Origin: Poronia punctata
Taxonomy: Eukaryota > Ascomycota > Sordariomycetes > Xylariales > Xylariaceae
Assembly (NCBI GenBank): GCA_022579005.1
Contig: MU401490.1
Coordinates: 183,643 to 247,642 of the forward strand
DNA length: 64,000 nt
Direction: 5' to 3'
Under the pieces are notes generated by a model. That model was not told the origin of the DNA. It made no database searches and saw only the letters and a list, made by a program, of their open reading frames with translations. The position numbers and the translations under genes were made by a program. Positions 1 through 10,461 of the stretch are shown in pieces (position 1 is the first letter of the stretch; every line of letters starts with the position of its first letter).

Positions 1-749
1 TGATCGGACGGTCGGGTAAAGCAGCATAAGGCTTGATCTCGAGGCTCTTGTCATGGCCAAAGGGGCTGTATATACGGATATTAGCATCAGTTATGATTCG
101 TCTTCTTCATAGACAATGATCTATCTACAGGTGTCGAGATGATGATGATGAAAAGGAGGGATAAACTGTTCGACTTACCTGTCATCGTGGTATTCAATAT
201 CCCATCCATTTTCCTCATTGATGCTCTTCCCTGGGCGAGCCTTCACATTGTTGCTCACGATCTGCATGACGGCAGCCTCCTCTTCACCAACGAGGTGAGC
301 GAGGAGAGATCTGATGACGGGCTCCATGCCGCCACTGAGCACGACAATAGGGACATTGTTGGCTCGACACTGTCATGGAAATAGATGGGTCAGGATGTTT
401 CCTATATACACGTTGACTGAATGATGAGAGGAAAGGGGGGTAATATTCATACCCATGATGCGAATTCCTTGAATGCAGGGTCTAATTGGATATTCTGCAG
501 AAGGAGCTCGATGCATTTATCGAATGGCGTAGTGACACTGTCGAGCATCTCTTGGAAAGAGTCACGAAAAGCTCGGCCATGATCAAGCACGTCTTTGTTT
601 CCCTCTCTCCGACGCTCGACGCCGTAGCCGAGATTGTCGGTCATCCAGTCATTGCTGTCCTGCAGAGTGATTGTGCCGTCAAAATCGGTGAAGAAGATGG
701 CCTTGGGCTTCGTGCGCAAGGCAGGGAGCGAGTGGGAAGTGGCAGCCAT
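1..749 (-). CDS. HAD-superfamily phosphatase, partial (runs off the left edge)
   Basis: Exons 749-453, 369-179 and 65-<1; introns have GTATGA and GTAAGT donors and CAG acceptors. The spliced protein starts MAATSHSLP. It has HAD motif I as DFDGTIT (about residues 22-28), then VVLSGG as motif II near the start of exon 2, and a conserved HDDSPFGHDKS stretch across the second junction. This fits cytosolic fungal phosphatases of the phosphoserine phosphatase / methylthio-phosphopentane phosphatase-like group, which hydrolyse phosphate esters through an aspartyl-phosphate. The substrate cannot be told from sequence. The third and fourth HAD motifs lie outside the window, so the gene is incomplete because of the window edge and not because of a break. 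Confidence 0.85.
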
Positions 750-3068
750 GTTTGGGTATGTTATTGTATTAAGAGCTGGCTTGAATACCTAACCCGGTGT
801 TGAATCGAGACGACGGCGTATCGATGGCAAATTTGAATTTCCAAGTCGACTTTAGGGGGCTAAGGGAAATGTAACTAAGGGTAGGGAGATGGAAAGGGGC
901 AAAAGTCTAGTCTAAAGAATAGGAACAAGAAAAAAACAATTGATAAAAATTTCAGCAGTTACAAACAATGAAACAAACAAGTATTAATATGAATCTTTGG
1001 CTGATCCATAAGGGTCCACGACAAACAGACCAATTGTTAATTGATCGCGGGGTCTTTTTCTGCTGCCCCTCCATCATGCTGGGGATCGGCGGATTGTTGG
1101 ACTAGCCATCGACTAGTGAGATGGTCAGACCCCAGACTTGGAAGGCCTTTTGCAGCGATAACGGTGCATTTTTGTTGTCCAACCTTTCCTTATCACATTT
1201 GATAGCAGGCGCGTGTTTGCTGACCGACTGTATCTACCTGATGAGCCTGTAAGATACTACGAGATCTAAGTGGACTAGATTAGGCAACAGATGTGTACAG
1301 AGTGTTGAATTGAGTGTCTTTGTTTTGGACTTACTGTACCATGACACGACATAAAGTGCCCTACGTGCCTACAATATACATAACCGATCAAGGCTGTTGC
1401 AACGCCATTACAAGACCGATTGACGGAGGTGTCAGCCAAAAACTGGTACAACAGGTACCTACACCCTGCTGGTGTATTCCACTCTGTACGTGTACGAGTA
1501 ATAAGCTTAAATCACTTACCTAACCTAAGGTACGGTAGTTGTTAAGCAAGCATGTTTATACTTGTAGTCAACGCCTTGCCTTCAGCTTCATCAAACGATG
1601 TCACCCCTGCACCTAGCCCCTTGGTACACAAGCGTGACAAGTAGATAGGCACGATAGGGAATATCTGTGTGGATATTAAATGAGATACTTTCTTATTGTA
1701 AACCGGAAAGAAGCTTCTGTCTGTCACCCTGTTGTACTTACGGCAAGATCTTGATCATCGATTCAGGATACCTAATCGTAGGACTTCAACCTTTGGTCCG
1801 TGATTTGTGGCATACCTGCATGTGCTGCGGTACCTTACTAGCAACAGCACGCATAAAGTGCTTGACCGCTATTGGGACAGGCCCCTATTCCAATTGGTTG
1901 ACCTGTAAATTTCTCTCCCTTTGGCACGTTTTGTCCCTGAGCAAGTGCCTGTGGATGGGCATAAAGTAAGTATTTGTGTCTGCCCCCTCGTCCACCTCAC
2001 TGGGGATTACTGTTACTATTCCAGTGAGTACCTCCAAGTATTTGACTTCCAGAGTCCAGACACACATGACATTTCGGTACATCTAGTACCTAGTACATGT
2101 ACATATAGTGACGCTATGAAGCCCTCCACACCTTTTTAAACGTAGCTGCATATGGATATTATGTAATACGCAAAGTATTTCTGGGCAGATTTCAAGTACT
2201 GGTTCATGCTAAAAAGGTGGAATGGTACATGGAGGTTCAAGACCCTTTGGAAAATTGCAACTTGAATCAATGTGCTGGGGTTCAGTTCAATTTGTGTACA
2301 AAGTAAACTGCAGACCTCGGCCACCCGGAAACTTTCCTTCTGCGCATAATTACTTGTAGTCTACTCGTAGGTGGGAAGCATTGACTTTCAAGCTTTTGAT
2401 TTTGCGCAAAAGCTGCAGTGCTTCAGGTTTACATTCACTATCCTTTCCACGTGGTGGGTTTAGACGCCTAGTAGCATATGCTAGGCCAAGACGCGTATTT
2501 TTACGCCGTCTTCTTAACCTTCTCTTTTAGGTGCCGCGTTGTTTGAGTTGTGCCGTGGTTTTTATCGGCATTAGATGTACACCCATGGTGACCTCAGAGC
2601 CACCCAAGCTCATCTTTTCACAAACAACATCTTTTCAACACTAAACGATTGCTTCATCGGTCTTGCTTCTGGGCATTGAATACAACTGGTCCGCGCATCT
2701 TCCGTTCTGTACAACACTAGGACGACACTTCGACAGTACCGATTACGAAATATCTAACCCCAACTCTCGTTCGCTGTCCATCCATCATTCTTCGATCGAC
2801 GATTCGAGTGCTTACTCGCCAGACCGATCCATTGCAGTCGCTCCCTAATACGAACGCGTGTTAGCCAGCGTTGGCCGGTTAGGAGGTGGAAAGCCCAGCC
2901 ACGGGGCGGGCGAGCTATGCGGTTGCTGGCATTACGACTTTTACACATAATCGACGCATTTCCAGTCCGGCGCCCGATTCTTCCACATTCTGCGACGGCA
3001 GGATCGTTCGCACTCTGAAGAGAGACTGTATTCGAGTTTTCGCTGTGACTAAAGAACGATAAGCCAAT
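750..3068. other. Intergenic region, no gene seen
   Basis: This 2.3-kb spacer lies between two divergently transcribed genes, so it holds both promoters. Open frames are short (at most about 100 codons) and look random. Several TACCTA/TAGGTA-type words occur, for example near 1516-1530 and 1764-1780. I see no RNA gene or repeat. Confidence 0.6.
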
Positions 3069-4952
3069 ATGCCGGAAAAATCTCTTACCATTGCTACCTA
3101 CGCCGCCGGCGCTTCTCTTGCTGCCATAACCCTAGTTTACGTCTTTGCGCCGACATATTTAATCGACAGCGATTCCAACTCGGCCAGGAAGAAGGGTGTC
3201 GTCGGTTTATCCAACCCAGCCAACGATTGCTTCATCAACTCCGTTCTTCAGGCTTTGGCCGGCCTAACCGATCTTCGCATCTACCTTATTCGAGAAGTTC
3301 ATCGCCGGAGTATAGACCAACCATGGGTCTACGAAGAGGTGGTGGAAGATCCCGCCCGCAAGTCGAATCCAGAGTGGAAGAACCAGAGTCTGCAGTCGGG
3401 CATCGTGACCAAGGGGCTTAAAAATATCCTCGACGCGCTAAACGAACGGCCGATATATCGGAAGACGATATCAGCTGCAAGCTTTGTTAGAGTGCTCGAA
3501 ACGGCGTTCCGCCAAAGGATCAGCAGACAGCAGCAAGACGCGCAGGAGTTCCTGCAGATCGTTGCCGAAAGGTTGTGCGACGAATATCATGCCGGGCGTC
3601 GAGCACGGCAGGCAGCCAGGAGCAAAGACACTTCGTTAAGAGCCATTTCTAGAAACTCGGCTTCCCCTGTGGATGGTGACGCGATACAGGAGCGCCTACA
3701 GAGTCTCGCTCTCGACGCAGACGCGGCAGATAATGAGACAGATGATGGATCGTCAACTCGCATCGTGCCCACGATCCAGACAGCGCCCCCGACGGACGAT
3801 GGAGCAGAAGAAGAGGGCTTTCCAATGGAAGGCGCGTACGAAAGCCAAATCGAATGCAAAGTCTGCGGGTTCAGAACGAAAGCGGTCCAGAGCACGTTCT
3901 GCACACTCACATTAACGGTGCCTCAGACGAAATCCAGCTCGCTGAACACGTGCCTTGACGGCTTCTTCAAGACCGAGTATGTGGACGATTACAAATGTGA
4001 GAAATGCCGTCTTGTGTATGCAAGAAATCTGCTCGAGGCACAGCTATCACGGTCCACAGACGAGGCATTCAAGGAGACAGCAAGGCAATCCATCAGCAAG
4101 ATCCAGTCGCAGATCGACACAGACCCTGAAACGCCGCCGTCGGGTGTCGCCCTACCTGAGCTGCGCCATGCGCCTACGAGCCGCATCGCCAAGCACACTC
4201 GCCTCACAGTTTTCCCCAAGGTTCTGGCCATCCACTTGTCGCGGTCCATATTTGACAGCCACACGTCGCAGAAGAACTCGGCCAAAGTATCATTCCCGGA
4301 AAAGTTGTCGATAGGCGGACTCTTGTCCCAGAAAAAGTACAAACTTCTCGGTGTCGTCACACATAAAGGGAGCCATAATAGCGGCCACTACGAATCTTTC
4401 CGAAGACAAAATGTGAACCTACCGTATGCTACGACAAACACGTTTCAACCGTCCGGCATCTACACCCCCTCCGCAAACGTGACCCCTATCACCTCCCCTA
4501 ACCCGTCAGCAACGCCTACCCATAAATCGACAGTTCCTAGTCCTATGGCATCCACATCTGATCTAGTATCCGGACCGTCGGCCGATGTTTCATCACCAGC
4601 AACCAACACTCCCCCACGCATATCCCCTTCATCCTCGAAAGAAAAAGAAAGCGATACAGATACACTCAGTCTTAGATCTGTCGCAGCGTCTGCTCGGTCT
4701 ACTGTGACCCGTCTATCTCAGTCGGCCAGGAATGGTCGTGCCGCCAGTCCGTCAAGCAAAAGCAAGAACGCCACCGTGGATAGTTCAATATCAAATTCCA
4801 GCCGCCATCGCCGTCGTAAGCCCAATAACCGATGGTGGCGCATCAGTGACGACAAGATCAAGGAGGCCAAGACAAGCGAGGTCCTGGATATGCAGAGAGA
4901 AGTGTATATGCTGTTTTACGAGCTAGAGCGCGAAGACACGACAGAAACGTAG
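3069..4952 (+). CDS. UBP16: Ubiquitin carboxyl-terminal hydrolase, Ubp16/USP30 type
   Basis: Single exon, 627 residues. A hydrophobic N-terminal segment (about residues 8-28) should anchor it in a membrane; yeast Ubp16 and animal USP30 sit in the mitochondrial outer membrane. The Cys box GLSNPANDCFINS puts the catalytic cysteine at residue 54. The His box SGHYESF is near residue 440, and a WWRISDD block near residue 590 completes the peptidase C19 fold. Two CxxC pairs (CKVCG, CEKC) in the middle match the usual USP zinc finger. A Ser/Thr/Pro-rich insertion of about 140 residues separates the His box from the terminal block. The start ATG is the first in frame. Role: removal of ubiquitin from membrane-associated substrates. 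Confidence 0.93.
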   Translation: MPEKSLTIATYAAGASLAAITLVYVFAPTYLIDSDSNSARKKGVVGLSNPANDCFINSVLQALAGLTDLRIYLIREVHRRSIDQPWVYEEVVEDPARKSNPEWKNQSLQSGIVTKGLKNILDALNERPIYRKTISAASFVRVLETAFRQRISRQQQDAQEFLQIVAERLCDEYHAGRRARQAARSKDTSLRAISRNSASPVDGDAIQERLQSLALDADAADNETDDGSSTRIVPTIQTAPPTDDGAEEEGFPMEGAYESQIECKVCGFRTKAVQSTFCTLTLTVPQTKSSSLNTCLDGFFKTEYVDDYKCEKCRLVYARNLLEAQLSRSTDEAFKETARQSISKIQSQIDTDPETPPSGVALPELRHAPTSRIAKHTRLTVFPKVLAIHLSRSIFDSHTSQKNSAKVSFPEKLSIGGLLSQKKYKLLGVVTHKGSHNSGHYESFRRQNVNLPYATTNTFQPSGIYTPSANVTPITSPNPSATPTHKSTVPSPMASTSDLVSGPSADVSSPATNTPPRISPSSSKEKESDTDTLSLRSVAASARSTVTRLSQSARNGRAASPSSKSKNATVDSSISNSSRHRRRKPNNRWWRISDDKIKEAKTSEVLDMQREVYMLFYELEREDTTET

Positions 4953-6123
4953 GAAAGCTCTCGTCCGGCCTTTAACATCCTCAAAATACCTTCTACCAAG
5001 GGCTTTTCTTTCTTTTGGTGGATAGCGCGAGCCCTTGTTGACCGGCTAGAGAGGCTATGGCTTGCATGTGTTAAGGGTGGGGCGAGCTACGCGAAGTGGT
5101 TTGTGTCTCTCGAGTGTGATGTTAGGGGAGCGGTCAAACGTCTGAGCACGTACATATCATATTGTATGATAGGATGATGATTGCTGATGTTGCTATCATT
5201 CTTGTTCATGCGAAGCTGGTTTTGAAATTCGCCCGTGTTATTTACTTTTACCTTTACCAGCGCGGTCAGACAGACAGAACAGGGAGATAAATCTAGATCA
5301 TCTGGGCTGGCATATATCCATGTTGCAGATAAAAATGGCGTTTTTCGAGGCCCTTATATCTCGGTGTTTTTTTAAAAACCCAGGCAAAAATAGCGCAATT
5401 GTCTATTTTTTTTTCTTCTTTTTTCTTTCTTTTTTCTTTCTCGACAGCCGAGTTTTTCTGGTTCTGGCTGTATTACGGGAAAGGGGGGGAAATTCAGAAA
5501 GAACACACATACCATGTTGGCTTCATGTCATGGGCATTAGAAGGAGATATCCGTGTGGGCTCGTTGCATTCTCTGCCAGCGCTACCATTAAGTATGTTGA
5601 TGGTTTTTCATTCATTGCTCTTGTCTGGTACATATATATTTATGTAAACTACAATTATACACATGATCATGGAGCCGAATATACCAACCAACTTGAAGTT
5701 TCAGAATCAGAATCAGAATCAGGGGGTCAGATTCGTTTTGATATATTATGTAACATGAGGTGTACATTTGTTTGTCCATATGTACTTACCTAACCTAGCC
5801 TGTCACATTACTGACTTTCTCCGCGCGCGGACTTGACGAACGATCTGTTGACGGTAGTTGATCACTTAAGACTCGTGGTTAAATTCATCAAATAGTAATC
5901 ACAGAAGAACCTCGAGGCACGTAATTCGAGACTACGTTTATATATAGATGTTTTGATTTAGTTCACCGTGCCGGACTACGACGGCCCGAGTGATGGCTAT
6001 GCCCCCCTGTACCGTTAAGCTGATGAGCGCTAACACCGATCAAAGTACCGTTCCCATCCGGAAAAGGAGCGCCTGATTTATTTTCGTAAATATTAGCAAA
6101 CTCGTCACAAAACAAAGGCAAGC
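4953..6123. other. Convergent intergenic region with low-complexity tracts
   Basis: Spacer between the 3' ends of the deubiquitinase and the UstYa-like gene. It holds a pyrimidine run at about 5405-5442 and a short AGAATC-type hexanucleotide repeat at about 5700-5722. No coding sequence is supported; an open frame of 157 codons at 5320-5793 is low complexity. Confidence 0.6.
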
Positions 6124-7084
6124 TCACTTCCCGTCGTACGTACCTAATTTGGGATGTTTAAGATACCCCGGCTCCATAGGATCCCAAAGCCTCTCCCGCT
6201 GCCAATCGGCCAGGACATCCCAGTTGACGCAAGCCTTGGATGAGTTAAAGTCTGCGACGGGGAAGATCTGGTCGTCTTGCCAATGGTAGGTCGTGAGCGA
6301 GACGTCGCCGTGACACATGGCTGCTTGCCGGAGGTAATCGATGCAATGTTCCGAGTGGGCCTGGTTGAGCTTCTTGTCTTCTTCGGTGAAGTCTGGGTAG
6401 TAGTGGTCCATGTATATGCTCATACGTAGACGGCCTAGACAGTGCAATTCGTGGATTACGCCGAGTGTTGCCCAGGATTGGCCTGGCTCGTCGGGGACTT
6501 GGATGGATGTTTTTCCGATGCGGGATATCTCGGAGCTGGGTACTTTGATGTTGCTCACTGGGTGTAGTATTAGGTAGTGTTGGTTTACTGAGGATTATCA
6601 TGTGATCATGGAAGGATTCCAACTTACAATCAATTAAATCGTTCCATGCCTTGTCCACTTCAGGGGTTGGTCCTCCCACATATTCATCCTGCTGCCTCAA
6701 CCGTGTATCAAGATACTTGGGCTCCCAACGAATAGCTTCATTTGCAGGCGCTATTGAGATATTAACAGGCGTTCACTCGTCTCGATAAGGGTGGTGAAAG
6801 GACATACAGGAAATAATATGCTGCGGGCTACCGGTACTACTACACGTCCTAACGCCGAGCGCTTTCACGAGTACGATGGTATATATCACCAGAAAGGCCA
6901 GCTGGGCTGCAATACAGGCCAGAATGACACGGAGAGACGGCCACCGGGAAGTTGTCTTCCAAGGCTTGCTTGAACCAGTTAATGGTTGGTTTTCCGTGTC
7001 ATCGCTTTCAAGGGACCGTCTAGAGTCGTCCACTGACGGTGCCTTTTCATCTGCGAGAGACACTTCCTGATACCGAGGACTCAT
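6124..7084 (-). CDS. UstYa-like DUF3328 protein
   Basis: Exons 7084-6808, 6750-6628 and 6557-6124 give 277 residues. The first real ATG is MSPRYQEV; codons further upstream only extend with GTG. A cytoplasmic N-terminus is followed by one membrane segment at about residues 52-73 (VILACIAAQLAFLVIYTIVL), then the SPANEAIRWEPKYL block of the family. Two HxxHC motifs, HELHC (169-173) and HSEHC (201-205), are the signature of UstYa/UstYb. Proteins of this family act with ribosomal peptide precursors in ustiloxin, phomopsin and related pathways, where they are needed for oxidative cyclisation of the core peptide. The gene is divergent from the repeat precursor at 8116, which strongly suggests that precursor as its substrate (inference). 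Confidence 0.9.
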
Positions 7085-8115
7085 GGTGTTTGTTGACGAA
7101 TCCAATACCACAGCACTCGCCAGAAAATAGAATTCGGGCCGTCGAGTCGAGGATAAAAGCTCGTTCGGGTCAACAGGAGACGCGCGGCGTACCTATGCAC
7201 TACGATGTCCGAAGCACCCAGCCTCGAGATAAGAACCCGTCGTTGGTGGGGGGCCAAGAGGACAAATGCAGCCCTCGACCGACACCAATGAGGCCTCGCG
7301 GATACAGCTAGAGAAGAGATTGGATAAGACCTTATGATGTGGTTCCGTTGATTGCGATTGAGACCGATGTGGCCCGCGACGTCGTGCGGGGTGACGCCAG
7401 CCCGAATACCGATGATTGAACCTAAGTCCTGTTATCGAATCTCATCGACCGATCGCAGAAAGTGACCTGGTAGGATTCCTAAAGGATCCGGGATTACTCA
7501 GGAACCATGCGAGTTCCCACACGGTTTCGAATCCCAAACTCTAAGACGAGGGCAAGATGTGTAACTAAATCTTGGATTGACTGGTAGTCCGCGGTAGAGA
7601 CGCCAAAAGAATACATAAATCCGGGACGTCTCAGAAAGTACAAAGTCGAATGGCTGGGAGTCGAGATGAAGGGAAAATATAGCCGAATGACATGGTATAC
7701 CTACGTATTCTTGGGTTTACTCGTACGAGAACCTTGGAGGACCTTGTGTTTCTAGACATGATAAGTATGTCAGCGTTCGTATGATTCGTCCGCTTGATGA
7801 TGTCCGAAACTCTTAATGTTTCCGTTTGCTGAGGAATGGCCTCGTTAGTTCTTATCCTTTCAAAGCCCGGGCTGGAGCTACCCCAGTCGACTAGCATCAA
7901 CACGGAAGGTGAATTGACCACCACGAGATGTACGCTCACGGCGTTGTCCCACGATGCCTGCGATAACCGAACAGCCTGACGAACTATAAAGGCCGGGGAA
8001 AGGCAGGGTGAAATACGTAGTCAGCACCAAGAATTTCAACTGAGCGTTAGATTTATCAAGCAGGCTGCAGCCGTTGACTTGTCCGACTTATTCAAACAAA
8101 ATTAAAAAATTCACA
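7085..8115. promoter_or_regulatory. Shared divergent promoter region of the UstYa-like gene and the repeat precursor
   Basis: About 1 kb separates the two start codons, which point away from each other. A TATA-like CTATAAAG lies at 7984-7991, about 125 bases before the precursor ATG. No clear operator palindrome was found by eye. Co-regulation is inferred from the arrangement only. Confidence 0.5.
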
Positions 8116-8595
8116 ATGAGATTCTCTACCATCCTTCTCGGCCTCTTCGCCACTGTAGGCCTCGCCGCACCCGTCGACAGCTCCGATGCCGCGTCCCTTA
8201 TGAAGCGGTGCAACTCGGTCAAGTGCGCCAAGGACACAGCATACGCCATCATCAAGCGGGAGCCCGAGCTCGATGTTCTCCTGGAGAAGCGATGCAACGC
8301 ACCCAAATGCGCCAAAGATACGGCGTATGCCATCATCAAGCGCGAACTTGAGGTGGAAGAGCTGGTGAAGCGATGCAACGCACCCAAGTGTGCCAAAGAC
8401 ACGGCCTATGCCATCATCAAGCGCGGCCCCGAGCCCGTCGAGAAGCGATGCAATGCACCCAAGTGTGCCAAGGACGCAGCTTACGCCATCATCAAGCGCG
8501 AGGCTGAGGTGGAGGAGCTCGTAAAGCGATGCAACCAACCCAGGTGTGCAAAGGACACGGCTTATGCTATCATCAAGCGCGAGTTCGAACAATAA
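8116..8595 (+). CDS. Secreted Kex2-processed repeat precursor, candidate RiPP precursor
   Basis: Single exon, 159 residues. The ATG at 8116 has a good fungal context (TCACAATG) and opens a signal peptide (MRFSTILLGLFATVGLAAP). The rest is five copies of a 17-residue unit with consensus CNAPKCAKDTAYAIIKR. Each is preceded by KR and ends in KR, with acidic 7-11 residue spacers such as ELEVEELVKR and GPEPVEKR. Kex2 cleavage and basic-residue trimming would free 15-residue peptides with cysteines at positions 1 and 6 and a C-terminal AYAII. Layout matches precursors of fungal ribosomal cyclic peptides (ustiloxin, phomopsin, epichloecyclin type), and the neighbour is a UstYa-like gene. The product is not one I recognise. 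A secreted signalling peptide is the main alternative. Confidence 0.85.
   Translation: MRFSTILLGLFATVGLAAPVDSSDAASLMKRCNSVKCAKDTAYAIIKREPELDVLLEKRCNAPKCAKDTAYAIIKRELEVEELVKRCNAPKCAKDTAYAIIKRGPEPVEKRCNAPKCAKDAAYAIIKREAEVEELVKRCNQPRCAKDTAYAIIKREFEQ
8209..8580 (+). repeat. Five in-frame 51-bp peptide repeats
   Basis: Units lie at 8209-8259, 8293-8343, 8374-8424, 8449-8499 and 8530-8580, spaced 84, 81, 75 and 81 bp. The peptide part CAKDTAYAIIKR is the same in all five except one T-to-A change in copy 4. Positions 3-5 vary (SVK, APK, APK, APK, QPR). Silent positions differ freely between copies, for example the Ala codon before Tyr is GCA, GCG, GCC, GCT and GCT. Confidence 0.95.
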
Positions 8596-10461
8596 ACTAC
8601 GAGAACTCGGAAACAAAACAATAAGAGGGAGGCAACACTGGGTGGCAGAATTACAGCATACATGTAAATGGCAGCCAATACGATTTGTTTGTCCTTTGGC
8701 ATTCCTTTCGGATCCAGAGCAGGAACATAGGATTTGTGGATGAATTTGGTCAAATGCTGAATGAGATTTGCGGGGAAGGATGAAAAAAAGACCACCTGCA
8801 CCGGTTAGACAGACTAGCTGTTATTACCTAATACACCCCCTGTACCTCCAGAATACTCGGCCCAGTTACAGTATACCCCGGTTTTGGCTACTTCCCACTC
8901 ATCCCGCATCGTTCCTTCACTCTAAAAGACATCAAGAAACATTCATGATATATTGCGTTGCAGTCAGCCAAGGTTAATAATATTCCAACCAACCTTCCTC
9001 CACCGTTACCTGCATAGAGAAACTCGGCTCAGATGTGGTGAGCAACCGGCTCATACCAAGTCTTTCATGGACCGCACCCGCACTCCTTGGGAACATAGGA
9101 GCTACCGTCCATATGGATCTCACCTCTCCCTTGTCGAAAAAAAGTACACATAGAAGGAATACGTATGGCGAATCCTAAGGGTTATCCAAAATGTCAAGAT
9201 GCTTTGCGTACACGAATCTCGGACGTGCAATAGACCTCAATCCATCTGCAGCCGCCATCGAACATGGTAAGTTCCGACCCTGTACATTGTTGGCTGCACT
9301 ACTTATTACCTAAATAAGGGAATGGGAAATGTGCCTTTACCTACGGACTAATGCAGGGTCCTTCCATCTGTAGCCATGATCCTGAGCTCAACCAGGGTAT
9401 TCATATTGCTCCAAGTGATTTTAAAACTATAGTGGTCTGTGTTATTTCTGCATTTACTTCTGAAATGAGGAAATTGGTAAGTATTCCAGAGTATAGTTCC
9501 TTACGTAGTTGCTATTGTTCCCAAAAGTTGATGGTGGCTACGAGTTGAGATGATGTGGCTACAAGACAAACGTCGATTGGCCACAACCTCCGTCTCTCAA
9601 GTTGACCAATGCCGTCCGTCACACTCATCATCGTGGCATTTCTCACTGAACATCGTACCTTAGTCATGAACTTCCCCCAGCACAAGATGCATTCAAATTG
9701 GGATGTATATGACTCTAAGAGGACAAATTCATGGGCATTTCGAGGTGGGAAGGATTCACCTGCTTGCCCCACAAAGTGACATTGTCTGAATAAGACCCCG
9801 GAGGATCACTTAATGTGTCATTTGACTTGCCAAAAAATATTTCTCTAGAATCTTTCAACATAGAAACAAGGTCATCCGAACTCTTGAGATTTTTGGAATT
9901 ATAGAGACTGCTGATTTTACTAACATCTTACCAGGTGTCCGGCACAACAGCCAAAGGCACTCGTTAAAAACTACAGGGTAGGTGGGTCCACTTCAGGGGG
10001 CCTATGTGGAGTAGATCGAATCAGGAAAGTGGGCTGGAGGGGTCAAAGAAGGAGGGGTTCAAATCTTTCAAAAGTGCTGCTCAGTTCAGTTGAAAGCGAG
10101 TTCATCATTGGATGTTCGGGCATTCCTTCTGGGAAAAGTAGGGCTACCAGCTAAGTACCGGCTGGCAATTCATTGCCGCCTAGGAAGAGATACCTAGGTT
10201 GTCTAGACATCAAACTAGTCCCAAGATTGTTCAATTTGTACAGATTTGTATGGACAAACGTAAAGAGAGTACCTTCATACATCATAAATAAAAAAGTTGA
10301 TAGGTACTGCCCCACTACACCCCATCAAAGGATCCGCGTCGCGTTTGTATCTCCGTGGCCGGACAGTTATAGTCATTTTTTCTGTCTGCTTGAGCCGTTT
10401 GTTGTAGCCTCAACCTCCAGTCGTCTTGTCACTATCAGACGCAACACCAGAGTAGAGCATC
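8596..10461. other. Intergenic region, no gene seen
   Basis: This 1.9-kb spacer follows the precursor gene and holds the promoter of adenylosuccinate synthetase. Open frames stay below about 110 codons and show no recognisable protein. No RNA gene was found. Confidence 0.55.

Noticed and set aside
5320..5793. 157-codon open frame
   Set aside because: Mostly a pyrimidine tract read as Phe and a short hexanucleotide repeat; no domain, no gene-like codon use.
7521..7540. GGTTTCGAATCCC, tRNA T-arm-like
   Set aside because: No pairing acceptor, D or anticodon arm could be found around it on either strand.
8116..8595. Alpha-factor-like mating pheromone as the primary call
   Set aside because: Known Pezizomycotina alpha-pheromones have a WCxxxGQxC-type core (CX6C). 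This unit is CX4C, lacks Trp and Gly-Gln and sits next to a UstYa-like gene. I keep it as an alternative only.
8092..8616. Long antisense open frame across the repeat precursor
   Set aside because: It exists only because the sense repeats are periodic; the sense strand has signal peptide, Kex2 sites and silent-site variation.
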